A stretch of 64,000 bases of DNA from Pictodentalium vernedei (GCA_031216915.1 CM062288.1:181996596-182060595), one strand, 5' to 3'; shown: positions 42,725 through 55,070, numbered from the stretch's first letter. Notes: generated from the sequence alone by a model not told the origin. Numbers and translations: made by a program.

Positions 42725-43141
42725 TCACATGCAGGTATGGTTTGGGATTGATGATGCAGGTTTTGGAGGTGAGTCAACAGTTGTCACCCTCCCCGTCTCC
42801 TGTTTCCCGGTATCAGCCCTTTTCTGCTCGATCCATGCCTCCATTTGCCTGGTGTCCTGGCGTTTGGTGGATGGTGACTTATTTTTCGTCTTCTTCATCT
42901 TTTGCTTCTTCTTGTCTTCCACGGGTGTCTCGGTGGCAGTCTTCTTTCCATTCCTCTGGGGTGGACAAGTGTGGGTGGCCCCGCGAAAGGTGCTACCACT
43001 CCCAGAGGTGGGCTTCATCTTATATTTAATGGTAACCTGGACGCAACCACTCTCAACCTGGACATTCCAGTTGAGAAGTGAGCTAGCATCCAGTACCAGC
43101 AAAGTGTCCTTGATTTTCTTAGGCAATCCATGGCAATCCAT
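42725..43141 (-). CDS. Small basic orphan protein, 138 residues
   Basis: Not recognised. It starts MDCHGLPKKIKDTLLVLDAS, with a short predicted beta-rich part (NWNVQVESGCVQVTIKYKM). From about residue 65 it is Lys/Thr/Ser/Pro-rich, with KKKQKMKKTKNKSPSTKRQ and the helical-looking RQMEAWIEQKRA. The stop codon lies in the left inverted repeat of the element. The antisense frame is as long but is only a shadow. It resembles small K/SP-rich ORFs carried by invertebrate mobile elements, but I cannot name a family. Coding status is uncertain; it could be non-functional cargo. Confidence 0.4.
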   Translation of the reverse strand: MDCHGLPKKIKDTLLVLDASSLLNWNVQVESGCVQVTIKYKMKPTSGSGSTFRGATHTCPPQRNGKKTATETPVEDKKKQKMKKTKNKSPSTKRQDTRQMEAWIEQKRADTGKQETGRVTTVDSPPKPASSIPNHTCM

Positions 43142-43444
43142 GGCTCTTTGAAAATATAACTATGTGACATACTTATATATATATTTTTAACTAATCACAT
43201 TTAGTTCATAGTGATGTAACACCAAACTATGCAATTTTTTAACCAATCACATTTAGTTCATAGTGACATAACACCAAACAGTGCAGTACAGTATCACTCT
43301 ATGGCCAGTCAAATTTCGTCATCTCTGTTTTGTGTTTGCACACATTTTTTTAATTTAAATATCACCACTCTTGACATTTCCTATTCTAAATTTTGTAAAT
43401 TTATACTTTTTGCTGAAACTTCGACAAGTATATATCATCCCTTG

Positions 43445-43502
43445 AGTGCAACAAGGTGCCATCTGCAATGCTAAAGCATTGAAGATGGTACCTTGTTGCA
43501 CT
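43445..43502. repeat. 27-bp-arm hairpin
   Basis: AGTGCAACAAGGTGCCATC pairs with GATGGTACCTTGTTGCACT, with a second half GCAATGC/GCATTG around a TAAA loop; two mismatches. Confidence 0.8.
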
Positions 43503-43675
43503 AAAGGGACAATATATTATGAAAGCTTAATGCCAGTGCAACCAGACAAGTACATCAATTCAATCAACCACACAGCAGTAATCTGAATGACAAACAACTG
43601 CATGTGAGCTTATTGCAGAACTGGTCACTGGGAACAGTGCTATTCTGAAAGTGACTGGTGTTCTGGAGTTCCAGA

Positions 43676-43788
43676 ACACATTGGAATTTGAGTTTGTTTT
43701 GTGCTATTCAGGAATGCATATCTGCACTGTCAGTCTTCTGTAATGAAACCCAAGTCACTGTAATTTGAAGAATTACCAACCAGATAAA
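43676..43788. other. Spacer, nothing seen
   Basis: Short unremarkable sequence between the foldback element and repeat F7. Confidence 0.4.
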
Positions 43789-44480
43789 ACAAGAGGGGCA
43801 ATGCGAAGTGCGAGCCAATGCCCCCGACCCGCCAGAAATTTTCTAAGTCAAAAGAGTGAAAAAAGGCCATAACTCTGGAAAAATGTGTGGAGGAAACTCA
43901 CATTGTACAGGTATCATTCCCCCATGATGCTCTATCACAACACCAAATATCATTCAAATCGGAGTAGCAGTGGCTGAGATACAAGGGAAAATGTTGGTAC
44001 GGATGGGTGGACGCACACACAAATGACTACTTATGTGGCTACGAGTTAGTAAAACATGATACTTATGTGGTTAAAGTCTGTTACATGGCTAGTCACGTAA
44101 CAGAATCTCTTATTGTGGGGGGGAGGGGGGGTGGGGGTTTGGATAAATGTAGAGTAGGGTTAGGGCATTCTGGGGTGGGGTTTAGTGAAGGGGTGTTAAG
44201 AGTTATGTGGCTAGGGTTAGGGTTAGCTTTGGGTTAGGGATGGGTAGGGTTAGGGTCAGTAAAGGGTAGGGTTAGGGTTAGCTGACCCCCCAAAAATTTT
44301 CCACAAAAAAAACTTGTTTTATTATGTTGGACATGTGTTTTAGGTTAGCCACCTAACATGTCCATAAAATAGCCACATAAGTAGCCATTTGTAAGAACGG
44401 ACAAACAGACATATGAATAGATGGACAGACGGAGGTCTCCATTCGATATCCCTTCGACTTTTCAAGTCGGGGGCATAATA
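43789..44480 (+). repeat. Interspersed repeat F7 with a telomere-like insert
   Basis: Starts ACAAGAGGGGCAATGCGAAG, like F2, and ends with a GGACAGACGGAGG tract and the short hairpin GACTTTTCAAGTC (about 44457-44470). The body has GCCATAACTCTGG and ATATCATTCAAATCGGAG, typical of such repeats. A GT/GA-rich stretch (44110-44290) is inserted or expanded in it. Confidence 0.65.
44150..44290 (+). repeat. Degenerate TTAGGG-like repeats
   Basis: Several GTTAGGGTTAGG stretches, mixed with GGGTAGGGTTAGGG and GGGATGGGTAGGG. Consistent with an interstitial telomere-like patch or a simple GGGTTA microsatellite. Confidence 0.6.
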
Positions 44481-45680
44481 ATGAATGACCTGAAAACACC
44501 AATAATATCTGGAGATTGTTTACCACTGTTCAATGTCAGTATAGTAAGATATGTGCATTCTTGTGATGACTAAGTTTATTTAAAAAAAGGCCTAAATTTC
44601 TGAACCAATAACATGTAGGGATTAATAATTAAACTAATGGCCGCAAAATGCTGATAATACTTGTATAGACAAAAATACATTGCTGCATTAACTCTTAAAA
44701 ACCCACTGAGTATTTTTAAAATATTTTTCAAATCTACTTATGGTTGCTGTGAAGAAAGAAGCCATGACTAGATTTGATGAAAAATTAATTCAAGGTTGAA
44801 TCAAGAAGTCACTGGTCAAAAAGTTGGTACAATTTGTAAAGGAAAATTCAATTATGTGTGCTCAAATTTTTCTTATTTTAGTAGCAAGAGATTTCCTGTT
44901 CTGAGTAGGAATATCTGCCATCAGCATGCAAGGAGTTAATCCTGGTGTTAGACAACTGTAGCAATATATGTTCACATACCTTAAGAATTGCAAGAGCAAA
45001 ATATATTTTTGCCATTACAACATAAATTTGCTTTTACCATTTGTTGGTAGAGAAACATCTTCCTAATTGACAGGGATGGCAAAAGCATGATTTTCATCTT
45101 TTTATTAAATATTTTGGGCTCAATTATTCACAAACAAGAGTTGTCAACTTTTCAAATTCATCATTTAAACTGCAAGCAGACTGACAGAACATGAATTTGT
45201 ATAACATTGTGGAGGGGAGCCAACTCCAAATCATCAAATCTTGAGCAATTTTACATAGTGCCGGGTCTTGTTTTAAGGTAAAAAGATGAAAGAAGATACA
45301 TCGTAAAATTTTTCAAGGGAGCTAACCATAACTATACAGATCAACCAGTAGAACTCTTGCAAGTGTTGCCTGACATCAAGATTTCAGTGTAATGAACCTG
45401 ACAAAAAAGAGCTTTGCACAACAGAGTGTCAATCCAAGTACTGTTAAGATGGTTTCCAAGAATGATGTGGATAGGCATCAGTGTGATTCTGAGGAAGCTC
45501 TCTTCATCTGATAAATCAATTGAATTGTTAATGGTTTATTTAATAAGTGTTCGTATACTGACGGTTGTCAGTTTTCAGAAACTTCTTGACATATTAATTT
45601 TGGCTAAAGCTATTAAAAAAGATAAATATAGTTGGTTAAATTTGCAACTACATTAGGGGAAGTTTTCACTATTAAAAAAA
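44481..45680. other. No gene seen
   Basis: 1.2 kb of AT-rich sequence without recognisable repeat or coding region. A short ORF at 45414-45656 has no support. Confidence 0.4.
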
Positions 45681-45718
45681 ATGATAAATTTAAAGTAATT
45701 TGTATATTTTTTATACTT

Positions 45719-45910
45719 ACCAATGGCCCAGACTAGCTGGTGCAAACTTGATATTATCAAGGACCAAACACAAATTTTGAACCCCACAATCCCAAAAATT
45801 TGCATACAGAAATGAAAATTAAAAGTCCTATCTGGCCCTCCATACTTTTACCATCTGTGCATGCGCAATAGTCAAGAAGAGACCAGAATTGGCGCCAACA
45901 TCATTCTTTG
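45719..45910 (-). repeat. D5 left inverted terminal repeat
   Basis: ACCAATGGCCCAGACTAGCT to CATCATTCTTTG; inverse of 53534-53724. Confidence 0.82.
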
Positions 45911-45978
45911 TAGATGAGCGTACTAAATAATAACTCAGCGGGGAGGTATGAGTGCCCACTCATGGGAGGGCCATCCCC

Positions 45979-46066
45979 GTCAGGGCCATTGGTAAGTATA
46001 AAAAATATACAAATTACTTTAAATTTATCATATTTTTATACTAATAACCAATGGCCAAGAATAGCT
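45979..46066 (-). repeat. D5 internal complementary region
   Basis: The inverse of the left outer end (45681-45735) is reproduced over about 55 bp with one or two changes, then TATTTTTATACTAATAACCA with ATGGCCAAGAATAGCT matches the inverse of the right end. Confidence 0.82.
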
Positions 46067-47855
46067 GAATCGTAAAAAGGCAGAGGGCCTAGGACTTAAG
46101 AATTAGCTGTCCAAATATAGCTCCTAAGCCTGCATTCCAAGGTGAAAGGAAAATAAATTTAAAAGGAAGTACATGTTTGTCTCTCTATACAATAATAGAG
46201 ACGACATATCATAAATAAGGAGCCATATCCAACTAATTCTGAAATCTTAGCATGAAAGATTATGCTAATAGGGTGTAACGAGCACCCAATTTAAGGCTAG
46301 TCCATACTGAGCCCCTTAAATTAGGATGGCATATTCGAGAGTGAGAGACTAATCCCCCACAAACGTACGCCATACATAAATAATAAACAACCTTTATCTA
46401 GGATCAGTAATAATCTACAGACAAAAAAGCTTCACTCTTAGTTACACACTTATCAAGCTGGAGGAGATGAATAAAAATCCCCCCCCTCCCCACCACACTT
46501 TTTTTTTGAAGGAATATTCTTCAAAACAAAAAGGGAAGCGCTCTGGAATCAGTGAAAAGGGGTACTAAATAATCAATATATATCTGCCCAACAGGCACCC
46601 AGTTATTAATTATTATTAATTATTGTTGCTCAACGCCACTTCAGAAGCTAAGGCTATAGTGGCGATCCCGGTAATTTACAGCGCATGCTTCTAACGTATA
46701 CCAGAGTCGGAATACGTAGGTAGGTCGAAAACCGGTGATATAATGTGCACCACCATACACTTATCCAATAGAATCCTAATAGAAAGTATTTGAAGAGCAA
46801 ACACGCTTCTAAGGCAACCAACAGGCGACCCCGTTCAGGTGTACAATTAATTCCAATAACACTCCAATTGAACCATGGGAATATATGAGAATGTGTACTG
46901 TATCATCATAGAAACCTGGATTTAGAACATGGAATGAGCTATGATTAACAGACCCGTTACAGACTGTCCCCAAAATAATACATTGTTTCCTAGGTCCGTA
47001 ACAACCAATGTCTGTTCGGAGAAAGAATATACTACTCCAAATAATGATGCCAAAAATTGAGAACATATGCATAGACAGCCTATTGGCAGTTCCATAACTG
47101 ATCCAAATAGCCCCAAAAATTCTCATGAGCTCTATAAGCAGAGCAAGAATTTATATAATCTGTACAATAATGCATCTGCCTAATACATTATGCACGCGAG
47201 CAATGAAGTCCCGCATGTACTCATCTGAATACAGCCTGTACCCAAGGTATGACCGAGTGATACAAGTGTAATCAGGAAACTGAATGAATAATACGACGTT
47301 ATATGCAGTTAACTGAGTAATAAACTCATACGTCATAAGAAAAGGCCAGACTGCTCTGAGCGAAACTTTTCAGAGTGGACTAACTGTCACATTGGAGAAT
47401 GTCGCCCAGATAACCAACATGTCAGCCACACATGTACACGAAGGCTAGCAATTTTATTGATAAGGAATCATATGCTCATATAAGACTATAAACGAACAAC
47501 CACAGGAAACAAATCAACTAAATAGTGGATGTGCCCAAGAGGCCGCCGTTAGGACACGACCCAGCCACCAATCGAGGAGCCATGAAAGGCATGCATATAC
47601 TGGAATGCATACGAAGCTTACAGGAAGAAAACTACGTCCTGCCCTGTAATCACCTCTTAACACACTGGCGGAGGAGAGGGGGGGGGGGGGGGGTTATGGT
47701 TCGACGAATAATGCCTATCGAACCCCCCTCACCCACATTACATGAATCGCTCTTGTGTTAGTTATCAAATAGTATAGAAACCGCAGGGGCTCCCTCACGT
47801 CTGACCGACTCCATAATGCCACTAAGGATGGAGAGGGATGTGATTACCAAAAATA
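46067..47855 (-). other. D5 3' region, first copy
   Basis: Aligns with D4 38995-40715 apart from the hAT element, including the C-rich run (about 46479-46495) and G-run (about 47678-47693). No ORF is supported. Confidence 0.6.
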
Positions 47856-48297
47856 CCCCGTATTGACATAATATCCAGTCTCTAAGGTGGAAGTATAATG
47901 CACAGTAATAGATTGGATAGAAATGAAAAGGGAGACGGAAACAATATTCCGACACCCGATCATAAAAATCTGGATGAACTCCTTGCGTTCGGTCTTACAT
48001 GTATTTCTCTCTATACAGTAATCGAGAAGACATATCATACAAAAGGAGCCCAGTTCAAGTAACTCCGTATACTTAGCATGAAGACTATGCTAATTGGATG
48101 TAACAAGTTCCCAATTTTTAAGGTTAGCCTGGACTAAGCCCAAAAAATTAGGATGGCGTATTTGAGAATAAGAGAATATCCCCCACAAACATACGCCATA
48201 TACAATAAAACTCCAGCTGTACGCAGGATATAATTACGGGCAAAACAGCTTCCCTCATAGTTACATACCTATCAAGCCGGAGGAGAGGTAAAAAATC
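47856..48297 (-). other. D5 second 3' region and junction to RNase H
   Basis: From about 47990 it matches D4 39080-39396 (ACATGTAT..TCTCTCTATACAG). At 48298, where D4 has the C-run, it continues with RNase H sequence (GCTAGCCATATTGACATC). About 1.9 kb is thus missing compared with D4. Confidence 0.65.
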
Positions 48298-49590
48298 AGC
48301 GCTAGCCATATTGACATCATCTCTTTGATGTTTATGTCTTTCTCCTGGAACCGAGGGTCCCAAAGACCCTGACACTTCAAGACTGCGGGACTTAGGGTTG
48401 CGCCCCAACCTGTCTGACTCGCATCCGTCATAATCGTGAAAGCCGGGTCCGGAAGTTGCAGCGGAACCCCCTGAGTTAACCACTGAATATCTGCTTAAAT
48501 CTGAACCCTTGTTTTACTAGGTCCGTTAAAACAATACTGGTTCATGCGAAAGCGTCTTCACACTCTAGTTCTGAGTAAAGAATATCTGGAGGGGACGTGC
48601 ACGCAGACGGCCCATCGGAATGAGATCCACAGCCGATCCGCACAGCTCCAACAGTCACATGAATTCCCTCACTATTAATATGTCCGAGTGCAGACAAAAG
48701 CGAACATAACAACTGACTATTTTCCCTCTGGGTAACGGCAGATGAACCAGATTATTGTAAGTCTCAAAGCTCATTCCCAAGTGAATAAACGACTTGTACA
48801 GAGCTAGATCCGACTTTTTCTCGTTTACGATGAAACCGAGACGTCGGAGTAATAGAAGCAGACTTTGAACATCGTTGTGAAGAATAATTCTGTTGCCGTA
48901 TCCCTGTAAAGGTCCTCCAAGTAAGCCGACGTTACCGCAGACAAATGAGCTCATAAGTAAGACATTACCAAGTTCATTATTCGACTGAAACGCCGAGGGA
49001 GCCAGATTCAGACCAAAGCATATTGTTCTGAACTGATACACCTTCTCTTGTATGGCGAACCGCAGGTACTCTAAAAATGCCGGATGTACCAGGACATGAT
49101 AGTACGCATCCATAAATCTATGCTTGCCGCATAGTTGATCACTCGAACGCTCGCTTTTACCGACTGAATGATTTCCATAAAAAAACTTTTAGATCCATGA
49201 TAAACTTGTTATCCAGCTCAAGTCTATTACCGGTCGGAACGAGCCACCTGGCTTTGGTACGAGGAACAGGTGACTGTAAAAATCTTGAGAATCCTGCTTC
49301 TCGATGACCTGTATTGCTTCCTTTGATAAGAGAGCTTATACCTCCGGTAGGAGAAACTCTCTTATTCAAGAATTTGCTGGAAGATTTGTCCAATGCGGAC
49401 AACTTGTTAGTGGGTCTTTTACTCAAAATGATAGCCATAAGCCGTCTGAGACTGCACTTCTCACCCACTGATCTTCCGTGATAGTTATCCAGTTTTCTGT
49501 GGAGCTTGATAACCTTCTGCCAACTGGCCAGCAATAGAGGTCTAAACCATCACCTGAATGACCTGCGAGGCTTACGGGAGGAGGAACCAC
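48298..49590 (-). pseudogene. DIRS D5 RNase H (partial) and RT, decayed
   Basis: The RNase H N-terminal part is readable, with a Thr-Asp motif in the frame of TDASQTGWG. RT fragments read YQFRTICFGLNLAPSAF and LGFIVNEKKSDLALYKSFIHLG. The RT active site is YLED (48912-48923), so one catalytic aspartate is lost. Several frameshifts and a deletion in the region of DAYYHVLVHP. Confidence 0.8.
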
Positions 49591-51460
49591 ATCCTCACCA
49601 CGAAAAACCTTGTCTCATTGGCCTAGGGGCGTCTGACCTATAGTCCTGATCAGACCTACGCCCCTTTCCCGAGTCGCTATACTGACGACCTCCAGAGTAA
49701 TTACAAGGTTTCTTGTACCCTCGTGAGGAGTTTCCTTTTGACAATTTTTGTCTGGAACGCCCTCCTTTACTCTTATCTGCTGAAGCGGGATGTTGATACG
49801 CCGACTTCAAAAGCAGAGCACTAGACGCTTTCTTAGTAGCCTGTTCACAGACTAACGAAAGCTAGTCGTCGAAAATAAAATGTGTGGAAACCAGAGCGAC
49901 TCGGAGAGAGCTATTCACCTTGTCATCTTATCAGTGATGACGATGCAAGGGCATCATCACATCTGATTAACTCCAGATTAGCCACTGTCAGGGCAGAGTT
50001 ATATGTGGTATACTTAATTGCCCTGGAAAGAACTCTAAGAAAGATACGAACGTCCTCAAATTCCTTTCCCTTGAGACGTTGCATCATAGCTTTTGTAAGG
50101 TGATCTGCGTAAGACATAACTTCCAAATTCGCTCTATTTGAAGAAATTGCAGTCTCAATTGTGTCTGAGCGAATAGTGAATGATACAGGTAACGATTCCT
50201 CTAGATCCCCAGCCTGCTCATCCAAATGCAGAAGAACTCTCTGAACATCTTCCCCGACCGTTTTTAACTGAACGTGGTCCAAAAAACGGTATGTATACAG
50301 AAGATGAAGATAAGAAACTGCCTTCTTCCTCACACTCAAGAGGATAAATACGGCATCGTCTATACGGCCGAAGGCCTGCGACACCTGCATAAACTGAACC
50401 GGAAAAGAAAGGACTCCCTCCTTTGTCCGGATAAAGTCTGCGCCTAATGACGCCAACAGTTTCTCTCTTGTTGTCGCAGCATTCTGATTCGGTGGAACGA
50501 AAGCAGGATAGTATTGACGGATGAAAGCCATCGCAACCATGTACTGTTCCGAAAGGGAAGGGTAATCCTCTTCCTTATCCCTTTTACCATCGGAGAGAAT
50601 CCGTTGCGAATGTGGGTCCATTGCATCTGCGTGAACAGACGACTGCACCGACCCAGCATCGTCCGACAGCTCAGATTTGGAGTCTGAGGGAGGCTGCATC
50701 TGCACTTGCTGGGATGCTGCGATTAGCTGTGCAATATGTGACAGCAAGGCTGTCATCGAGGCCTGAGGAGCAGCGGACTTCCGTTCCTTAGCCACATGCT
50801 GCTCCTGGGACTGTGTGTTGGAAACGGATCAAACGTCCCGATGATCAAGTCGTGTGTGCTTAAAGAACGTAGCAGAGGAAGCCGTGACTGAAGCCGACCC
50901 CGGCTGCAGACTAGACGGAGTGTCCTGAGTGGCGGGCGGACATATGCTCCATCTCGTGCAAGTTTCCAACCAGAAAACTTCATTTCGGCCTTGTGAAACG
51001 TAGCAGAGGACTGAACAGAGCATCCCGAGTGGAGGGCAGACATGTGCTCCGGCTTGTGCAAGTTTCTCAAAACAACATCGGACCCCAGATGTTGCTATAT
51101 TAGAGAGGTGGGGCCGCTCCTGCTCTATCAGACCTCGCCGAGTACCAGAACTTGCAGACTTACTCCCTATTTCCTATTTCCGTCGTCGCTGGGTGAGCAT
51201 TTACATTATAGTGCTCGCTCTACCCAATCCACCTCTTAGACCGCAACAGACTTACCCGGCACCCAAAGACAGAGTACTGCTTCACAGGTTGAGCTAGCTG
51301 CTTGCAAGAGATTAACACCTTTACCCAAAGGCCCTAATTGAGGCAATAATGAGCACTGCAGCTAGCTCTATATGCTCCACGGAATGCGACGACGGTAGCA
51401 CACTTGGATAGGTGTCAGAATATCATCACCATAGTCATGTTCCTCTGAAACAGAAACTGA
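49591..51460 (-). pseudogene. DIRS D5 gag-like ORF1, fragments
   Basis: The best part is 49923-50795 (290 residues), with QASMTALLSHIAQLIAASQ, DAGSVQSS, LSEQYMVAMAFIRQYYPAFV and SYADHLTKAMMQRLKGKEFE, all corresponding to the D3 ORF1 middle. A frame at 49595-49810 is the basic C-terminus (SKGGRSRQKLSKGNSSRGYK). The N-terminal part (50796-51460) is degenerate; a short segment with the CTTGTGCAAGTTTC box is duplicated at about 50960 and 51055. The twin palindrome is present in changed form (CAACATC..GATGTTG, about 51078-51098). Confidence 0.78.
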
Positions 51461-52395
51461 CAGAATGAATTAAAACGTGGTAGGAGGCTCTGATCCTCAG
51501 AACCTCACCACCAACAACGTACTGCGACACCCGACTCCAACCTCAGTCATCCCAGTGCTACACAAGAATGACAAGTGTCCGCAGGAGTGTATCAACTAAA
51601 GTCGATATCAATCCTCCAAACTCCACAACAATATATATATATATAACTGAGATACATGAATAATAACAATCATAATTAAATTCAAAATATTTTTTGTTAA
51701 CAAAAATTTTATTGAAAAATGCCCAAGTTCCCAAAGGGAACATGAAGAGCCCAAGGGCATTCCGATAGAGCCTAAGTATGGACAAAATCCAAAATTTTAT
51801 GAGCTACACTACCGGAATAATAATCCATGTATTCTACAGTATATTACAGTCATAGAATATAAGAAACTACCTAAATATGAGAAGGTTGATAAAGTAAACA
51901 ACGTCAATGTAAACAAAACATCAGGCACATAAAAAGGCCCAAAATCAGAACCAATTGAAATGCTATCAAATGCAAAGCTAGATCTTCATATGAAGAAAAA
52001 ACGATACATTGGATAGAAGATGCAAGACTAAACAGCCTCACACCACTAGGGTGAGGACATAACCCTGGGGAAGAAACAGAATAATATTCTGTAATAAATG
52101 TTAAACTCCCAAGAAATTTAATAAAAAATTTCAATAAAAAACAGCCAAAAAGCTTAAGAGTTTAACAGGAAGGGTTCATGGAAGGATAGGGAAGAAATAC
52201 TTAACACACAGTGGAATAATCATTTTTAAAAATGATGTCAGGCATATGTCCCGAAATTGGGAAACATAAAATAATTTTATAAATATTATAATATTACAGC
52301 CCTGAACGTCCAAAACCACTATTGAACACTTCCTTCATCCAATAACAGCCTTGTATCCACCAAGTCTTGCATTGATTTGTGTCTGGCATCCTCAA
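51461..52395 (-). promoter_or_regulatory. D5 leader with stem-loops
   Basis: Non-coding. GTTAAACTCCCAAG (about 52089-52102) with an imperfect partner GCTTAAGAGTTTAAC (about 52152-52166), and CTATCAAATG (about 51963) with CATTGGATAG (about 52007-52016). Contains an AT microsatellite at about 51631-51645. Confidence 0.55.
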
Positions 52396-53480
52396 AAAAT
52401 AGGCCACTGAAATCGTCAGATGTGTACCCATATGCGTAACTAGTAGAAAGCTTATGATGGAGGGCCACCACGGATGCCGACATTATGTATACCATACATG
52501 GTATGGGTACATATTGAAATGAATTGGAGGAGTGCCTAATTTGATGGATAAAGGGTTAATATCTCCAGATCAAATTATTAGATTTACATACAAAAACTAT
52601 ACAGCACAGCACATCAGTAACCTGAATACATATATAAAGTAACCTGATAATCGGATTAATATTTTCTGAGTTATCGCATGCTGAAGAAATGGATTGGAGG
52701 AGTTCTCAATTTGAAGGATAAAGGGTTAATATCACAGGATCAAATTATCAGATTTACACCAAAAACTATACAGCTTGGCACATCAGTAACCTGAAGACAT
52801 ATATGAAGTAACATAACAATCGGATTGATATTTTTTGAGTTATCTCATGCCAAAGGGAATGCAGGAATTTTCAATTTTAAGGGTCAAGGGTTACTATCTC
52901 AGTATTGAATAATCAGATTTATACCAAAAACTATACAGCTTGGCACATCAGTATCCTGAACACATATCTGAAGTAACATGACAATCGGATTGATATTTTT
53001 TGAGTTATCTCATGCTAAAGGGATAGGAAGAATTTTCAATTTGAAGGATAAAGGGTTAATATTTCAGGATCAAAATAACAGATTTACACCAAAAACTATA
53101 CAGCTCGATACATCTGTAACCTGAACACAAATATAAAGTAACTTGACAATCCAAGCAATATTTTTCAAGTTATCGAATGCCAAAGGGATTGGAGGAATTT
53201 TCAATTTGAAGGATAAAGGGTTAATATCTCAGGATCAAATCATCAGATTTACACCAAAAACTATACAGCCTGGCAAATCAGTAACCTGAACACAAATATA
53301 AAGTAACTAGACAATCCAAGCAATATTTTTCAAGTTATCGAATGCCAAAGAAATGGATATGGACGCCCGCCAGATGGACAGACGGACGGATGGATGGATA
53401 AAGGATGGACGAACGATGTAAGGCCACCCTGGATGCCGGCATTATGTGTACCATACATAGTATGGGTACACATAAAAATG
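52396..53480 (+). repeat. 166 bp tandem-unit element, family F5, inserted in the D5 leader
   Basis: Five units, recognised by AAAGGGTTAATAT or a close variant, at about 52550, 52720, 52884, 53050 and 53214. A GGACAGACGGACGGATGGAT tract follows (53377 on). A block with GGATGCCGACATTATGTATA is repeated directly at both ends (about 52470 and 53435), and each copy has a hairpin of the form GTACCATAC/GTATGGGTAC. It splits the D5 sequence GTGTCTGGCATC / GAGATTTTAAAGCACAGATG that is continuous in D6. Confidence 0.82.
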
Positions 53481-53533
53481 AGATTTTAAAGCACAGATGT
53501 CACATTTCATTGTTGATGACTTTTAGGGCCAAA

Positions 53534-53724
53534 CAAAGAATGATGTTGACGCCAATTCTGGTCACTTCCTGATGTCTGCGCATGCGCGGAGAGTAAATGT
53601 ATGGAGGGCCAGATAGTAGTTTTAATTTTCGGTGCAAGCAAATTTTGGGGATTGGGGGGGTTCAAAATTTGTGTTTGGCCCTTGATAACTTTGAATTAAG
53701 CACCAGCTAGTCTGGGCCATTGGT
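53534..53724 (-). repeat. D5 right inverted terminal repeat
   Basis: CAAAGAATGATGTTGACGCC to GTCTGGGCCATTGGT, inverse of the left repeat. Confidence 0.82.
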
Positions 53725-53744
53725 TTACAGTGTTAAAATATAAG

Positions 53745-53985
53745 CAGACTGTCATCTGAAAAATGAGGTCCCCAGAGGGTGAATTTAGTGATGCTACCCT
53801 GCACAGCAGGGCAGCATCATAAATTTACACTCTGTGAACATCAATCTGAATCAGGGTCTCAAAACTAAACAGAAAGAGGTACCCAGAGGATAAATTGGCC
53901 CACTGTTTGGGATAGCATCATCAAATTCACCCTCTGGGGACCTCATTCTGCAAATGTTAGACTGCTTATTTTCAGGCCTGATGAT
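53745..53985. mobile_element. Second copy of the 253 bp hAT-type element
   Basis: Aligns over almost its whole length with 40292-40533 (ATAAGCAGACTGTCATCTG to CTTATTTTCAGGCCTG). The first bases of the left end are missing, where the D5 right end begins directly. Confidence 0.8.
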
Positions 53986-55070
53986 ATGTCCAGTTTTACA
54001 CTACATGCATGGATGAAGATTCCCCTTAGCTCTTTCCCCACCAGTGATGACTATAGTTACCATGCTTCGAACTCCACATGGCATCAAATAACTCACATGC
54101 AGGGGTGAGAACTTTAAAATTTCAAATGTACTGCCTGGAGGCAGCAGATTTCAAATTTTAGATTGCTCATGTGACAGTCAATCTACTAATCCACTTCATA
54201 GTGTTGTTAAATGACATGTAACATCGAACATTTTTATGTTTTTTCTGACTTCTCCCTCATGACCACTGATTTCTCCCTCCTGCCTTCTCCCTAAAGTCTC
54301 TGGAGGGAGAAGTCACTTCTCCCTAAAATCAGCTGCCAGGCAGACCCCTGGCATAACATACCAAAAATTAAATTAAAATCTCATCATCCAAGTTTAAAGA
54401 AGAGCGGTACTGGTATGAGTTTTCCGTTCTGTTACATTCTTTGTTTATAAGAGGATTCTTAAAAACTTCTGTGTATTTATTATTTATACTCTAAGAAACA
54501 TGAAGAGTCGATGGCACTTGTTTGCAATAAAATTTCTTGAATAACTGAAAATCTTCACTTCTTGCATTGAAAACATAGCTTATGACCCCCTCCCCCACTG
54601 GAACAAGCTCAAGGAGCATTTTCCAATGAGGGTTCATCAGCTTGGATTTCATTTAAAAAATAATGAAAATTAATGTGAATGACAATTTCTGTGAATAGCA
54701 CTGGCCAGTTTTGCACTTAAGTTTGGTAAAAGGTTTAAAGTATGAAACAGACTTATAATATTTGGTTTTTCTGTATGGGGAGGATGTGGGTTTGATAGTC
54801 TAAGCAATACTTTCTGTCTTGAACTTGTCTGTTAGATAAGTGGTTTACTGGGTAAAATTTTTTTCTGAAACTAAATTACAAAATAACTGAAATTTCTCAA
54901 CTCTGCTAAACATCAATATGGACTGAAGTGCCAAGAAAATATACAGAGCTGTACTTAATTATTTCCTACCTTGTTTCACTACAATCTATAGAGATTTAGG
55001 AAGTGTTAGCTGGATGGGTCTCAATAAGTTTGGAATCTATTTATGTCAGTTTCTGAGATTTGTAATGAAA
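53986..55070. other. No gene seen
   Basis: AT-rich. A short inverted repeat AAAATTTCAAAT/ATTTCAAATTTT lies near 54115-54165, and a TTCTCCCT-rich stretch at 54245-54335. No coding region recognised. Confidence 0.4.

Larger units (their letters stand above)
42657..43675. mobile_element. Element with 78-bp inverted repeats and a small ORF
   Basis: 42657-42734 and 43598-43675 are near-perfect inverses (TCTGGAACTCTAGAACACCA on the left). Between them are a minus-strand ORF (42725-43141), a direct repeat of CACATTTAGTTCATAGTGA (43196 and 43248 regions) and a strong hairpin (43445-43502). I see no target duplication: the DIRS sequence on the left does not resume on the right. Confidence 0.75.
45681..53745 (-). 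mobile_element. DIRS copy D5, chimeric
   Basis: Both terminal repeats are present (45719-45910, 53534-53724), with an internal complementary region at 45979-46066. Inside there are two 3' regions (46067-47855 and 47990-48297); the second joins directly to RNase H at 48298. So the copy looks like a 3' fragment fused to a second copy with an internal deletion. RT, gag and leader follow; repeat F5 is inserted in the leader. Confidence 0.75.

Noticed and set aside
42729-43151. Plus-strand ORF of 140 residues opposite the small basic ORF
   Set aside because: Antisense shadow: hydrophobic runs come from the complement of the K/T-rich frame.
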